Assembly: GCA_965212165.1 (NCBI GenBank)
Contig: OZ243096.1
Span: 930,001-994,000 of the forward strand
Direction of reading: 5' to 3'
DNA: 64,000 bases
From: RHLJ01 sp965212165
GTDB taxonomy: Bacteria; Bacteroidota; Rhodothermia; Balneolales; Balneolaceae
Part shown: positions 7,891 to 17,073 of the stretch, piece by piece
How positions within the stretch are numbered: position 1 is the stretch's first letter
Layout of the letters: every line of letters starts with the position of its first letter
The notes under the pieces: generated by a model
What the model was told of the DNA's origin: nothing
Databases searched by the model: none
The model's input: only the letters and a program-made list of their open reading frames with translations
Program-made: the position numbers and the translations under genes

Positions 7891-8820
7891 ATGAAAGCAA
7901 AAGCCAATTCTATCAAATACTTAGTTCTGTCTAATTTTTTTGTTGTAGTATTTGTATTAGCCTCAAATGTATCTGTAGCACAGGAAGCTTATTTAACAGA
8001 AGATTTCGCAGTCTCTGAAAATACAAAAATAGAAGTTAGAACTTCTGGTGGAAGTATTGAACTAATAGGAGAAAACTCAGATGAAGTTCGAGTTGAAATG
8101 TATGTACGTAAGAGAGGTCGCGAATTAGATAGAAGTGATACAGATTTGGATGATTGGGAAATCAGAATAGAAAAAGAAGGAAATACGGTGTACGCGACTG
8201 CTAAAAGAGAAGGAAGAAATTGGGGAAACAATAATATTAGTATCTCTTTTAAAGTATTTGCTCCAAATAAGTCTGTTAGTGACTTAAGAACCAGTGGTGG
8301 AAGTATCAGTCTCGAGAATTTAACAGGAGATCAAATTGCAAGAACAAGTGGTGGGAGCATACAAGCAGAAAACATCAATGGTGAGATTCAACTTAAGACA
8401 TCTGGTGGAAGCATTACTCTAGCTGATATTGATGGGTTTGCAGAGGTGAATACAAGTGGCGGTAGAATAAGAGGAGAGAATATAACTGGCGGGATTGATG
8501 CTAAAACTTCAGGCGGATCAATTACACTTGATAATATTTCAGGAAATGTAGAAGCAAAAACAAGTGGTGGATCAATTGATGCAGAGGTGATAAATCCAGA
8601 TTCATTCATTGAACTTAGAACCTCTGGTGGAAGTATCACTATTACAGTTCCAAAAGATTTAGGGTATGATTTAGATTTAGGCGGAAACAGAGTCCGTGCA
8701 GATTTATACAACTTTCAGGGTGAGTTTGACAGAAATGATATGGAAGGAACTATGAACGGAGGAGGAACAAAAGTTTCAGCAAAAACCTCTGGTGGCTCCG
8801 TCAACTTAAGATACTTATAG
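7891..8820 (+). CDS. Exported TSGGS-repeat protein (DUF4097-like beta-helix adhesin fold)
   Basis: From the ATG at 7891 the protein is 309 residues with a signal peptide (hydrophobic stretch about 9-27, cleavage likely after VSVAQ). A frame extension to a GTG at 7852 would add 13 polar residues ahead of the signal and is less likely. The motif T-S-G-G-[SR]-[IV] occurs nine times at about 13-25 residue spacing, as expected for a right- or left-handed beta-helix in which each TSGGS forms the same turn. This matches the DUF4097 / putative auto-transporter adhesin head group. The function is unknown. It is followed by a strong terminator and stands as a single-gene unit divergent from proline dehydrogenase. 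Confidence 0.82.
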   Translation: MKAKANSIKYLVLSNFFVVVFVLASNVSVAQEAYLTEDFAVSENTKIEVRTSGGSIELIGENSDEVRVEMYVRKRGRELDRSDTDLDDWEIRIEKEGNTVYATAKREGRNWGNNNISISFKVFAPNKSVSDLRTSGGSISLENLTGDQIARTSGGSIQAENINGEIQLKTSGGSITLADIDGFAEVNTSGGRIRGENITGGIDAKTSGGSITLDNISGNVEAKTSGGSIDAEVINPDSFIELRTSGGSITITVPKDLGYDLDLGGNRVRADLYNFQGEFDRNDMEGTMNGGGTKVSAKTSGGSVNLRYL

Positions 8821-8858
8821 AGTAATAGTACTCCGAGATTAGTTAGTTACAAAGCCAA

Positions 8859-8890
8859 AAGGCGAGGGATGATATCCCTCGCCTTTTTTT
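8859..8890 (+). terminator. Rho-independent terminator after the TSGGS-repeat gene
   Basis: A perfect 11-bp GC-containing stem (AAGGCGAGGGA with TCCCTCGCCTT) closes a 5-base loop and runs into a T-tract. It lies 38 bases after the stop codon. Confidence 0.92.
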
Positions 8891-8977
8891 CTTGAATGCC
8901 ATTCTCATCAAAAAGCGGTATTTTTAGGGGAACAAAAAGAACAAAAGAGTATTTATATCTCATCAGCGATTTAATTA

Positions 8978-9172
8978 ATGGAAGAAAAGGAACGACCGAG
9001 CTTTGAAGAAGCTTTAAAGGAACTGGAATCAATAGTGAAACAACTGGAAAATGATGAGATTACACTTGAAGATTCTGTAAAACTGTACGAGAAAGGATTA
9101 GAATTATCCAAATTTTGTAGTGAAATTCTCGATCAGGCTGAGCTTCGTATTGAACAAGTAAATGAAGCTTAA
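8978..9172 (+). CDS. xseB: Exodeoxyribonuclease VII small subunit
   Basis: The 64-residue protein matches the XseB family in length and pattern: SFEEALKELESIVKQLEND, then LEDSVKLYEKGLEL, then a short helix ending in EQVNEA. It forms the helical partner of XseA in the nuclease that degrades single-stranded DNA to short oligonucleotides. No xseA is present in the window. It sits 23 bases upstream of dxs, the common arrangement in many bacteria (xseB-ispA-dxs without ispA here), and probably shares a transcript with dxs and queA. Confidence 0.92.
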   Translation: MEEKERPSFEEALKELESIVKQLENDEITLEDSVKLYEKGLELSKFCSEILDQAELRIEQVNEA

Positions 9173-9195
9173 CTAAGAAATTAAGTTTTTTGACT

Positions 9196-11115
9196 ATGTC
9201 GAATATTACAAACCTTCCAAAACCAGGCCCGCTTTTAGGGAACATTGATTCTCCAGCTGATCTTAAAAAATTAGCTCCTGAACAATTACAAGATGTTTGC
9301 GATGAGCTACGTGATTATATCATCGATATAGTTTCTGTATATGGTGGGCACTTTGGCGCAAGCCTTGGTGTAGTAGAATTAACTACAGCACTTCATTATG
9401 TATACAATACTCCAGAAGATAAAATTGTATGGGATGTAGGACATCAGGCATATGGCCATAAAATTCTTACTGGCCGTAGGGATAATTTTTATACAAACCG
9501 TACCTACGGTGGTATATCAGGTTTCCCAAAACGCTCAGAAAGTGAATATGATGCTTTTGGTGTAGGACATTCATCCACATCAATTTCTGCAGCGCTTGGC
9601 ATGGCAGTTGCCCACGACCTTAATGGGAAAGACAATAAAGCGATTGCCATTATTGGCGATGGAGCTATGACTGGAGGGCAAGCTTTTGAAGCCCTTAACA
9701 ATGCTGGCGGAATGAAGAGTGATATCCTAGTAATACTTAATGACAACAGGATGTCGATCGACCCTAACGTAGGTGCTCTTAAAGAATATTTAGCGGATGT
9801 AACCAGCAGTCGCACTTTTAATAAAATGCGTGATGAAGTATATGATTTACTTGGGCATTTTAAATCTGCGGGGGAGAAAATGCGTAAAATTGCTTCCCGA
9901 CTTGAATCCGCAATGCTTGCAGCACTAACACCAGGATCATTATTCCGTTCTCTGGGTTTTAAATATTATGGACCTATGGATGGTCATGATGTAAATGGTC
10001 TAAGAAAAACGCTAGAAGATCTTAAGAGTATTAAAGGACCAAAGCTACTTCATATTGTAACTGTAAAAGGAAAAGGGTTTGCTCCAGCAGAGAGAGAGCA
10101 AACAAAATGGCACGCACAAAGTAGTCCATTTGATAAAATTACTGGTGTTTCTTTAAAACCTAAATCCACAATAAAATCTGCTCCAAAATATCAAGATGTA
10201 TTTGGAGATGCTCTGCTAGAGCTTGCCGAAAAAGACGAGCGAATAGTTAGTATGACGCCAGCGATGCCAAGTGGTTCAAGTCTTTGGCCAATGATGAATC
10301 GTTTTCCTGAAAGAGCTTTTGACGTGGGAATTGCAGAACAGCATGCCGTTACTTTCGCTGCTGGTTTAGCTACAGAAGGCAAAAAAGCATTCTGCGCAAT
10401 TTATTCAACATTTTTACAGCGCGGTTTTGACCAGTTAGTACATGATGTAGCCATTCAAAAACTACCTGTAGTTTTCTGTATTGATAGAGCTGGTGTAGTT
10501 GGTGCAGATGGCCCAACGCACCATGGAGCCTATGATACTTCTTATATGCGTTCAATTCCGAATTTGATTATTTCGTCTCCACTAAATGAGCAAGATTTAC
10601 GTGATATGATGTTTACCGCTTCTGAATATGATGAAGCTGCTTGGGCAATTCGATATCCTAGAGGGGCCTCAACAGGTATGGAAGTTCGTGATGGTTTTCA
10701 AAGCATGGAAATTGGTAAAGGAATCTGCCTTCAAGAAGGCGAGCATGTTGCAGTACTAAGTTTTGGTCCAATTGGAAAATATGTAACTGAAGCATCAAGC
10801 ATACTTTCTATAGAAGGAATCGAAATTGGTCATTACGATATGAGATTTGCCAAGCCTATTGATGAAGAATTACTTGATGAAATCTGCCTGAAATATGATC
10901 ATATAATAACTTTGGAAGACGGTGCTAGAATGGGTGGCTTTGGTAGTGCGGTCGCCGAATATATTTCTGAGAAAGAAAATAGACCTACCCTCAAAATTAT
11001 GGGTCTTCCAGATCGTATTATCGAACATGGTACTCAAGAAGAATTACATACTGAAGTGGGTATTGATGTGGATGGAATTATCGAAAATGTGAAAACAGTC
11101 CTCATCAAAGCTTAG
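9196..11115 (+). CDS. dxs: 1-deoxy-D-xylulose-5-phosphate synthase
   Basis: This thiamine-diphosphate enzyme condenses pyruvate and glyceraldehyde-3-phosphate in the first step of the MEP isoprenoid pathway. The TPP-binding motif GDGAMTGGQAFEALNNAG, the early DVGHQAYGHKILTGR, and the central EQHAVTFAAGLA with its catalytic glutamate are all present, as is RAGVVGADGPTHHGAYD. The ATG at 9196 (639 residues) is chosen over an in-frame TTG two codons earlier. Length is normal for the family (620-640). The enzyme supplies precursors for quinones, which also serve the NQR complex encoded downstream. Confidence 0.97.
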   Translation: MSNITNLPKPGPLLGNIDSPADLKKLAPEQLQDVCDELRDYIIDIVSVYGGHFGASLGVVELTTALHYVYNTPEDKIVWDVGHQAYGHKILTGRRDNFYTNRTYGGISGFPKRSESEYDAFGVGHSSTSISAALGMAVAHDLNGKDNKAIAIIGDGAMTGGQAFEALNNAGGMKSDILVILNDNRMSIDPNVGALKEYLADVTSSRTFNKMRDEVYDLLGHFKSAGEKMRKIASRLESAMLAALTPGSLFRSLGFKYYGPMDGHDVNGLRKTLEDLKSIKGPKLLHIVTVKGKGFAPAEREQTKWHAQSSPFDKITGVSLKPKSTIKSAPKYQDVFGDALLELAEKDERIVSMTPAMPSGSSLWPMMNRFPERAFDVGIAEQHAVTFAAGLATEGKKAFCAIYSTFLQRGFDQLVHDVAIQKLPVVFCIDRAGVVGADGPTHHGAYDTSYMRSIPNLIISSPLNEQDLRDMMFTASEYDEAAWAIRYPRGASTGMEVRDGFQSMEIGKGICLQEGEHVAVLSFGPIGKYVTEASSILSIEGIEIGHYDMRFAKPIDEELLDEICLKYDHIITLEDGARMGGFGSAVAEYISEKENRPTLKIMGLPDRIIEHGTQEELHTEVGIDVDGIIENVKTVLIKA

Positions 11116-11126
11116 TATTATTGGGG

Positions 11127-12128
11127 ATGAACTACACCCTATCCGATTTCGATTTCCATCTTCCAGAAGAACTCATTGCTCAATCTCCGGCGCACCCAAG
11201 AGATCATGCTCGTTTATTAGTTTATGACAGAACTACAAATAAAATCACTGACGATTATTTCTATAATCTCGGGAAATATCTCCATCCTGAATCAACACTT
11301 GTTGTAAACAATAGCAAAGTTGAGAAATGTCGCTTAATGTTCGATGAAGGGAAAAGAGAACTCTTTGTTACCTCAGTTAGAAATAATAATACCATAGAAG
11401 CTTTGGTTCGACCCGGAAAAAAGTTTAGAGTTGGAAAAGTAGTTGAGTTAGCAAATGGAGTAACAGCAACAGTCACTCATATTGCAGAAGATGGTCTTAG
11501 AACTATTATTCTTTCTCATGATTTAGATGCCCCAGAACTAGAGCCCTTCAAATACACTCCATTTCCACCTTATATAGAACAAGATGAGTCACTGGCTGGA
11601 GAATATCAGACAGTGTATGCAAAAGATTTAGGAAGTAAAGCGGCACCAACAGCAGGACTCCATTTCACGGATGAACTTTTAGAAAAACTCCATCAACAAG
11701 GAATTCAGAAATCTGAGGTAACTTTACATGTTGGATTAGGCACATTTGCCCCTGTTAAATCCGAAAAACTAAATGAGCACGTAATGCATAGCGAGTGGTT
11801 TCAATTAGATTCAGAAACTGCCCAAGAACTTAATAACGCGAAACACATAACAGCTGTAGGTACAACAAGTGTTAGAGTGATAGAGTCGGTATCAGATTCA
11901 GCGAACAACTTTAAACCAGGAAATGGCGATACTGACATTTTCATAACCCCAGGCTATAGGTTTAAATCAGTGAATTCTTTGATTACAAACTTTCATTTAC
12001 CAAAGAGCACCTTGCTCATGTTAGTCTCTGCCTTTATGGGTTTTGATGAAATGCACCGACTTTACCAACATGCGATTAATCAAAAGTACAGGTTTTATTC
12101 TTTTGGGGATGGGATGCTAATTTTATGA
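11127..12128 (+). CDS. queA: S-adenosylmethionine:tRNA ribosyltransferase-isomerase
   Basis: QueA transfers and isomerises the ribose of SAM onto 7-aminomethyl-7-deazaguanine in tRNA to make epoxyqueuosine. Hallmarks are the N-terminal FDFHLPEELIAQSPAHPRDHARLL, VVNNSKV (usually NNTRVIPARL, here divergent), the central KAAPTAGLHFT, THVGLGTF-like LHVGLGTFAPVKSE, and the C-terminal TNFHLPKSTLLMLVSAFMG. The ATG at 11127 gives 333 residues; an upstream in-frame TTG (11121) is less likely. It lies 11 bases after dxs. The usual NNTRV[IL]PAR segment appears as NNSKVEKCR, so this protein is a divergent member in that loop, but overall identity is secure. Confidence 0.94.
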   Translation: MNYTLSDFDFHLPEELIAQSPAHPRDHARLLVYDRTTNKITDDYFYNLGKYLHPESTLVVNNSKVEKCRLMFDEGKRELFVTSVRNNNTIEALVRPGKKFRVGKVVELANGVTATVTHIAEDGLRTIILSHDLDAPELEPFKYTPFPPYIEQDESLAGEYQTVYAKDLGSKAAPTAGLHFTDELLEKLHQQGIQKSEVTLHVGLGTFAPVKSEKLNEHVMHSEWFQLDSETAQELNNAKHITAVGTTSVRVIESVSDSANNFKPGNGDTDIFITPGYRFKSVNSLITNFHLPKSTLLMLVSAFMGFDEMHRLYQHAINQKYRFYSFGDGMLIL

Positions 12129-12384
12129 CTCAATTTTTTGTAAAAACATCGCTTATAATGAGTTATCAGTGTAGCTATACGAACTAAAAAAGCGTTTTTG
12201 TTGAGTTTAGATTTTGCTGAAATGTTTTTAACACAAAACGTTACCAAATCACCTTAAAAAATTAGTATCTTTATGACCTTTGAATGAATTGTTTCAACAA
12301 TGTGTTGGCGATTCTCAAAAGGGTGCAGTTCAATATTTGAATTGTTTCCAATCAAACATACAATAATCGATTTCTGAATTAATA
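12129..12384 (+). promoter_or_regulatory. nqr operon leader/promoter region with repeats
   Basis: These 256 bases separate queA from nqrA and hold no gene. Visible structure: a 10-base direct repeat GAATTGTTTC at 12286-12295 and 12339-12348 (53 bases apart); an inverted repeat ATTGTT-TC-AACAAT at 12288-12301; and a perfect 13-base palindrome TTCAATATTTGAA at 12329-12341. A near-match to the TAnnTTTG box (TATCTTTA, 12265-12272) is the best promoter guess. I infer that the nqr operon promoter and an operator lie here; no ribosomal-type riboswitch is recognisable. Confidence 0.4.
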
Positions 12385-13746
12385 ATGTCAGACGTTATAA
12401 AGATTAAGCGCGGTGTTGATATACATCTAGTTGGTGAAGCAGAAACTACATTTGCTTCTTCAAGTTCAGTTGAAACCGTAGCCATAAAACCAAGCGATTT
12501 TAATGGGGTCCGATTCAAGCTTTCTGTAAAAGAAGGTGATGAAGTAAAAGCTGGAACCCCACTCCTATTTAATAAAGATGATGAGCAGATTAAATTTTGT
12601 TCTCCAGCCAGTGGAGAAGTAGCTCAAATCGTTCGAGGGGATAAACGAAGGATTCTTGAGGTAAGAGTTCTTGCCGATAAGAAGACTAAATACGAAGATT
12701 TTAAAGCAGCCGACCCTGTAACTCTAGATAGAGAACAGGTAATCGAAAAAATGGCTGCTTCTGGATGTTGGGCTTTTCTAAAGCAACGGCCATATAATGT
12801 TGTAGCTCAACCTTCAAAAACTCCGAAAGCAATTTTCATCTCAGGATTTGATTCAGCTCCTTTAGCTCCAGATTTAGGAGTGTTATTAGAAGGAAATGAA
12901 AAAGAATTTCAAACTGGGATTAATGCTCTTGCAAAATTGACATCAGGTCAGGTTCACTTAGGTCTTAATGCTCAAAGTCCTGCCGGTCGCGTTCTTTCAA
13001 GCGTTAAAGGAGTAAAAGTCTCAAAGTATGAAGGGCCTCATCCTGCCGGACTAGTAGGTGTTCATATTGCAGAAAACGACCCAATTGATAAAGGCGATAC
13101 TGTATGGACAATCAATCCAGAACATGTTGTGATTATTGGTAGACTATTCGAAGAGGGAAAATTCGATGCTCGTATCAACATAGCAGTTACTGGCTCGGAA
13201 GTATTGGAAGCTAAATATCACTCAACCTTAGTTGGTGCTGCATTAAAAAGCTTTGTTGAGGGCAATATTACTGAAGGAGAAAATCGAATCATTTCAGGTA
13301 ATGTGCTTACAGGTACCAAATCGGATGCAGAAGGATACCTAGGTATTTATGACCGTCAAGTTACAGTAATACCTGAGGGATACGATCCTGAATTATTTGG
13401 ATGGTTGATACCAAAACCAGATAAATTTAGTATCTCCAGAGCTCTCCCGTCGTGGTTCCAGCGTCAGTTAGGAAAAGTGACTTACAAACTCAATACGAAC
13501 CAACATGGTGAAGAAAGAGCATTTGTAGTTTCTGGTCAATATGAGGAAGTGTTTCCTTTTGATATCTATCCAGTTCAGTTAATCAAAGCGATCATGATTA
13601 ATGATATCGAAGCAATGGAAAATCTAGGGATTTATGAAGTAGTTGAAGAAGACTTTGCACTTTGTGAAGTTGTATGTACTTCAAAAATTGAAGTTCAGAA
13701 AACAGTTCGTAAAGGGCTCGATCTGATGAAAGAAGAAGTAGGTTAG
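12385..13746 (+). CDS. nqrA: Na+-translocating NADH:quinone reductase subunit A
   Basis: NqrA is the soluble quinone-associated subunit of the six-subunit sodium pump NQR. The 453-residue length and pattern are those of the family: an N-terminal IKIKRGVDIHLVGEAE segment, a barrel-sandwich-like KLSVKEGDEVKAGTPLLFNK, GPHPAGLVGVHIAENDP, and a C-terminal CEVVCTSKIEVQKTVRKGLDLM. It is the first gene of nqrABCDEF, followed by nqrB after 28 bases. A 256-base leader upstream probably holds the promoter for the whole operon. Confidence 0.96.
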   Translation: MSDVIKIKRGVDIHLVGEAETTFASSSSVETVAIKPSDFNGVRFKLSVKEGDEVKAGTPLLFNKDDEQIKFCSPASGEVAQIVRGDKRRILEVRVLADKKTKYEDFKAADPVTLDREQVIEKMAASGCWAFLKQRPYNVVAQPSKTPKAIFISGFDSAPLAPDLGVLLEGNEKEFQTGINALAKLTSGQVHLGLNAQSPAGRVLSSVKGVKVSKYEGPHPAGLVGVHIAENDPIDKGDTVWTINPEHVVIIGRLFEEGKFDARINIAVTGSEVLEAKYHSTLVGAALKSFVEGNITEGENRIISGNVLTGTKSDAEGYLGIYDRQVTVIPEGYDPELFGWLIPKPDKFSISRALPSWFQRQLGKVTYKLNTNQHGEERAFVVSGQYEEVFPFDIYPVQLIKAIMINDIEAMENLGIYEVVEEDFALCEVVCTSKIEVQKTVRKGLDLMKEEVG

Positions 13747-13774
13747 TGACAATTAATAAGGCTGAAGTTAACTA

Positions 13775-14968
13775 ATGAAAGTAATACACGATTTTTTAGA
13801 AGAAAATATTAAACCAAATTTTGACAAAGGAGCTAAGTTTGAAAAGCTGTGGCCAGTATATGATGGCTTTGCAACTTTCCTATTTGTTCCTGGTCATGTT
13901 GCTGAAAGTGGAGCTCATATTCGTGACGGTATTGACCTGAAGCGAACTATGAATACTGTGATTACAGCGCTTATTCCATGTCTTCTTTTTGGGATGTGGA
14001 ATGTAGGTTACCATCACTATAATGCACTTGGCATGGATGTAACATTCTTTGATCAGTTCCTGTTTGGAGCAATCAAAGTTCTTCCAATGGTTATCGTTTC
14101 TTATGGAGTAGGTTTAGGAATGGAGTTCCTTTTTTGTGTGATCAAAGGTCACCAAATTGAGGAAGGGTATTTAGTAACAGGGATGCTAATTCCTCTAATT
14201 ATGCCCGTAGACTTACCTTTATGGATGCTTGCTCTTTCCGTAATCTTTGCTGTAGTAATAGGTAAAGAAGTATTTGGCGGAACGGGGATGAATATTTTTA
14301 ATCCGGCGTTACTAGCTCGGGCATTTGCTTTCTTCGCATATCCAACTTGGATGTCTGGCGATAAGGTATGGATTAATACTTCTTTGGCTGAAGGCCAATC
14401 TGTAGTTGATGGATATTCTGGTGCAACTATTTTAGGTGACTTAGCAACAACAGGTTCAACCTCATACTCGCCATTAGAAGCATTTATTGGATTAATTCCA
14501 GGTTCAGTGGGAGAGACTTCTACTTTGTTAATTTTGTTAGGGGCAGGATTGTTAATTTTCACTGGAATTGCTAGCTGGAAAATTATAGTTAGTGCTGTAG
14601 TTGGTGGAGCCACAATGGGTGTTATCTTCAATTTAGTTGCACCATACGCGATTTCACCAGAACAACAAGCGTTTATGGCAGTTCCATTCTGGCAACAAAT
14701 GATTTTTGGCGGATTTGCTTTTGGTGTGGTTTTCATGGCCACTGATCCTGTTTCTGGATCACAAACAGAGCGAGGAAAATGGTTCTATGGATTCCTGATA
14801 GGCTTTTTTGCAATTATGATTCGAGTATTTAATCCAGCATATCCTGAAGGGATTATGTTAGCTATTCTATTTATGAATACGATGGCACCTCTTATTGATC
14901 ATTATGTAGTTGAAGCTAACGTCAAAAAACGATTAAAAAGATTAGCTCTTAAAACAGCGGGTGCGTAA
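13775..14968 (+). CDS. nqrB: Na+-translocating NADH:quinone reductase subunit B
   Basis: NqrB is the large membrane subunit carrying the sodium path, riboflavin and a covalently bound FMN. The flavinylation motif D-x-x-S-G-A-T is present as DGYSGATILG (near residue 212), where ApbE attaches FMN to the threonine. About ten hydrophobic helices are visible, including the stretch with GKEVFGGTGMNIFNPALLARAFAFFAYP. Length is 397 residues, slightly shorter than proteobacterial NqrB. It ends two bases before nqrC, consistent with one transcript. The apbE gene that would flavinylate it lies just after nqrF. Confidence 0.96.
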   Translation: MKVIHDFLEENIKPNFDKGAKFEKLWPVYDGFATFLFVPGHVAESGAHIRDGIDLKRTMNTVITALIPCLLFGMWNVGYHHYNALGMDVTFFDQFLFGAIKVLPMVIVSYGVGLGMEFLFCVIKGHQIEEGYLVTGMLIPLIMPVDLPLWMLALSVIFAVVIGKEVFGGTGMNIFNPALLARAFAFFAYPTWMSGDKVWINTSLAEGQSVVDGYSGATILGDLATTGSTSYSPLEAFIGLIPGSVGETSTLLILLGAGLLIFTGIASWKIIVSAVVGGATMGVIFNLVAPYAISPEQQAFMAVPFWQQMIFGGFAFGVVFMATDPVSGSQTERGKWFYGFLIGFFAIMIRVFNPAYPEGIMLAILFMNTMAPLIDHYVVEANVKKRLKRLALKTAGA

Positions 14969-14970
14969 TT

Positions 14971-15690
14971 ATGGATGTAAATAAAAATAGTTATACGTTT
15001 ATATTTGCTTCTATCATGGTTGTGGTAGTAGCGGCGGCTCTTTCATTTGCAGCTACTTCATTAAAACCTGCTCAAGAAAAAAATGTTGAGCAAGAGAAGA
15101 TGCAGAATATTCTTAGCTCGATTGAAGTTGAAGCCTCAAGAGAAGAAGCTGAAAAGCTTTATCCTGAATATGTTAAAGAAGCTTTAGTTGTAAGTGAAAG
15201 TAGACTTCAAGATGGAGTTGATGCTTTTGCTGTTGATATGGCAAAAGAAGTTCGTAAGCCAGTAATGGAAAGAGATGCTCCGCTATATATTGCGAGTAAA
15301 GAAGGAAAAACTTATTTCGTAATTCCATTAAGAGGTCAAGGACTTTGGGGTCCAATTTGGGGGTATATTTCTCTAGAACAAGATCTAAGCACTATTTATG
15401 GAGCGGTATTTGATCACAAAGCAGAAACTCCAGGACTTGGTGCGGAGATTAAATTTCCAATGTTTACCGAGCAATTCAAAGGGAAAGAAATTCTGGATGA
15501 AAATGGTGAATTAGTTGGAATTGATGTTCGTAAAGGAGATGCAGAGAAATACAACGAGGTTGATGGAATCAGCGGAGGAACGATTACTTCTGATGGTGTT
15601 GAAATAATGATTGCTGAAAATCTTCAAGCATACATCCCATTCCTTAAAGAATATTTGAAGTCCCAAACGGCTTCAGGAACTGAATTATAA
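14971..15690 (+). CDS. nqrC: Na+-translocating NADH:quinone reductase subunit C
   Basis: NqrC has one N-terminal membrane helix (about residues 8-28) and a periplasmic FMN-binding domain. The flavinylation motif appears as DGISGGTITSDG near residue 196, with glycine where the canonical D-x-x-[ST]-G-A-T has alanine; the threonine acceptor is retained. RGQGLWGPIWGYISLE and DHKAETPGLGAEI are further family signatures. The protein is 239 residues. It starts two bases after nqrB stops. Confidence 0.95.
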   Translation: MDVNKNSYTFIFASIMVVVVAAALSFAATSLKPAQEKNVEQEKMQNILSSIEVEASREEAEKLYPEYVKEALVVSESRLQDGVDAFAVDMAKEVRKPVMERDAPLYIASKEGKTYFVIPLRGQGLWGPIWGYISLEQDLSTIYGAVFDHKAETPGLGAEIKFPMFTEQFKGKEILDENGELVGIDVRKGDAEKYNEVDGISGGTITSDGVEIMIAENLQAYIPFLKEYLKSQTASGTEL

Positions 15691-15727
15691 TTTATTTTAA
15701 ACGCTGCAACACTTAAGTAAAAAAAAT

Positions 15728-16426
15728 ATGGCAGAAGTTTTAGAAAAAGACGTGCAAAAAGAGCAGCTTATTGATAAGCAGCCTAAAGAGCCTCTTTTCA
15801 GTAAGAAAAATAAAAAGTTACTAAGCGACCCGATGAATGATGACAATCCGATTACCGTACAGGTACTAGGAATTTGTTCAGCGTTAGCGATCACAGTAAA
15901 GTTATACCCAGCATTAGTAATGTCGATATCGGTATTATTTGTAATGGCTGCAGGAAACGTAATCGTTTCCCTGTTAAGGAACTTCATTCCAAACAGGATT
16001 AGAATTATTGTCCAACTTGTAGTAGTTGCAGCATTGGTAGCATTAGTTGACCAGGTTCTTAAAGCATATGCATATGACGTTTCAAAAGAGCTTTCAGTTT
16101 TTGTTGGATTGATTATCACCAACTGTATTATCATGGGTCGACTTGAAGCTTTTGCTCTTGGCAACGGAGTTTGGAGATCCTTTCTTGATGGAATTGGAAA
16201 CGCCTTTGGTTATGCGTGGATATTACTGGTCGTAGCATTTTTTAGAGAACTATTAGGTTCTGGCGCACTATTTGGAATGCAAGTAATACCTGACAGCTGG
16301 TACATTGCAAACGGTGGCTTTTACAGTAATAATGGTTTTATGCTTCTTCCCCCGATGGCATTAATTACTGTAGGTATCATTATTTGGGTACAACGTGCTC
16401 GTAATACTAAATTGATTGAGGACTAG
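15728..16426 (+). CDS. nqrD: Na+-translocating NADH:quinone reductase subunit D
   Basis: NqrD is an integral membrane subunit with about six helices that, with NqrE, coordinates an intramembrane iron centre. The family motif GLIITNCIIMGRLEAFALGNG, with the ligand cysteine, is present near residue 137. A polar extension of about 30 residues precedes the first helix (rich in K and E), longer than in Vibrio-type NqrD. Length is 232. The gene lies between nqrC and nqrE in the usual order. Confidence 0.95.
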   Translation: MAEVLEKDVQKEQLIDKQPKEPLFSKKNKKLLSDPMNDDNPITVQVLGICSALAITVKLYPALVMSISVLFVMAAGNVIVSLLRNFIPNRIRIIVQLVVVAALVALVDQVLKAYAYDVSKELSVFVGLIITNCIIMGRLEAFALGNGVWRSFLDGIGNAFGYAWILLVVAFFRELLGSGALFGMQVIPDSWYIANGGFYSNNGFMLLPPMALITVGIIIWVQRARNTKLIED

Positions 16427-16430
16427 TCTA

Positions 16431-17048
16431 ATGCAAGAACTCGTTAATATATTTGTAAAAGCAATATTTGTCGAGAATATGATCTTTGCCTATTTCTTAG
16501 GCATGTGTTCTTACTTGGCAGTTTCAAAAAAGGTTACAACAGGTGTTGGTCTTGGATTAGCAGTAATATTTGTACTTACTGTTACGGTACCAACTAACTA
16601 CCTACTTCAAAACTTTGTATTGAAAGAAGGAGCATTAAGCTGGATAAGCCAAGATTTTGCAGAGGTTGATCTCAGCTTTCTATCATTTATTTTATTCATC
16701 GCGGTTATAGCTTCGATGGTTCAGTTGGTAGAAATGGCAGTAGAAAAATTTGCTCCAGCTCTTTATAGCGCACTTGGGATATTTCTTCCTCTTATAGCTG
16801 TAAACTGTGCTATTTTAGGTGGATCTCTTTTCATGCAGGAGAGAAATTATGCTAATATAACCGAAGCTACTGTATTCGGTTTTGGTAGTGGTATCGGTTG
16901 GTTCTTAGCAATTGTAGCAATCGCAGCAATTCGCGAAAAAATTCAATATTCAAATGTGCCAGCTCCTTTAAGAGGACTAGGAATCACATTTATCGTAACT
17001 GGCCTGATGGGTATAGCCTTCATGTCGTTTATGGGTATTAAGTTATAA
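16431..17048 (+). CDS. nqrE: Na+-translocating NADH:quinone reductase subunit E
   Basis: NqrE is the sixth-helix partner of NqrD. It contains IFVENMIFAYFLGMCSYLAVSKK near the N terminus and LIAVNCAILGGSLFMQERNY centrally, each carrying one conserved cysteine of the iron site. The ATG at 16431 gives 205 residues; an in-frame earlier start at 16416 would overlap nqrD and adds MRTSL-type residues absent from the family. It starts four bases after the nqrD stop. Confidence 0.95.
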   Translation: MQELVNIFVKAIFVENMIFAYFLGMCSYLAVSKKVTTGVGLGLAVIFVLTVTVPTNYLLQNFVLKEGALSWISQDFAEVDLSFLSFILFIAVIASMVQLVEMAVEKFAPALYSALGIFLPLIAVNCAILGGSLFMQERNYANITEATVFGFGSGIGWFLAIVAIAAIREKIQYSNVPAPLRGLGITFIVTGLMGIAFMSFMGIKL

Positions 17049-17073
17049 ATTTTATCAAGTAGAGTTTTAAATC

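Noticed and set aside
8388..8711. Pro-Pro repeat reading frame on the minus strand
   Set aside because: It mirrors the TSGGS repeats of the plus-strand gene; composition and repeat phase follow from that gene.
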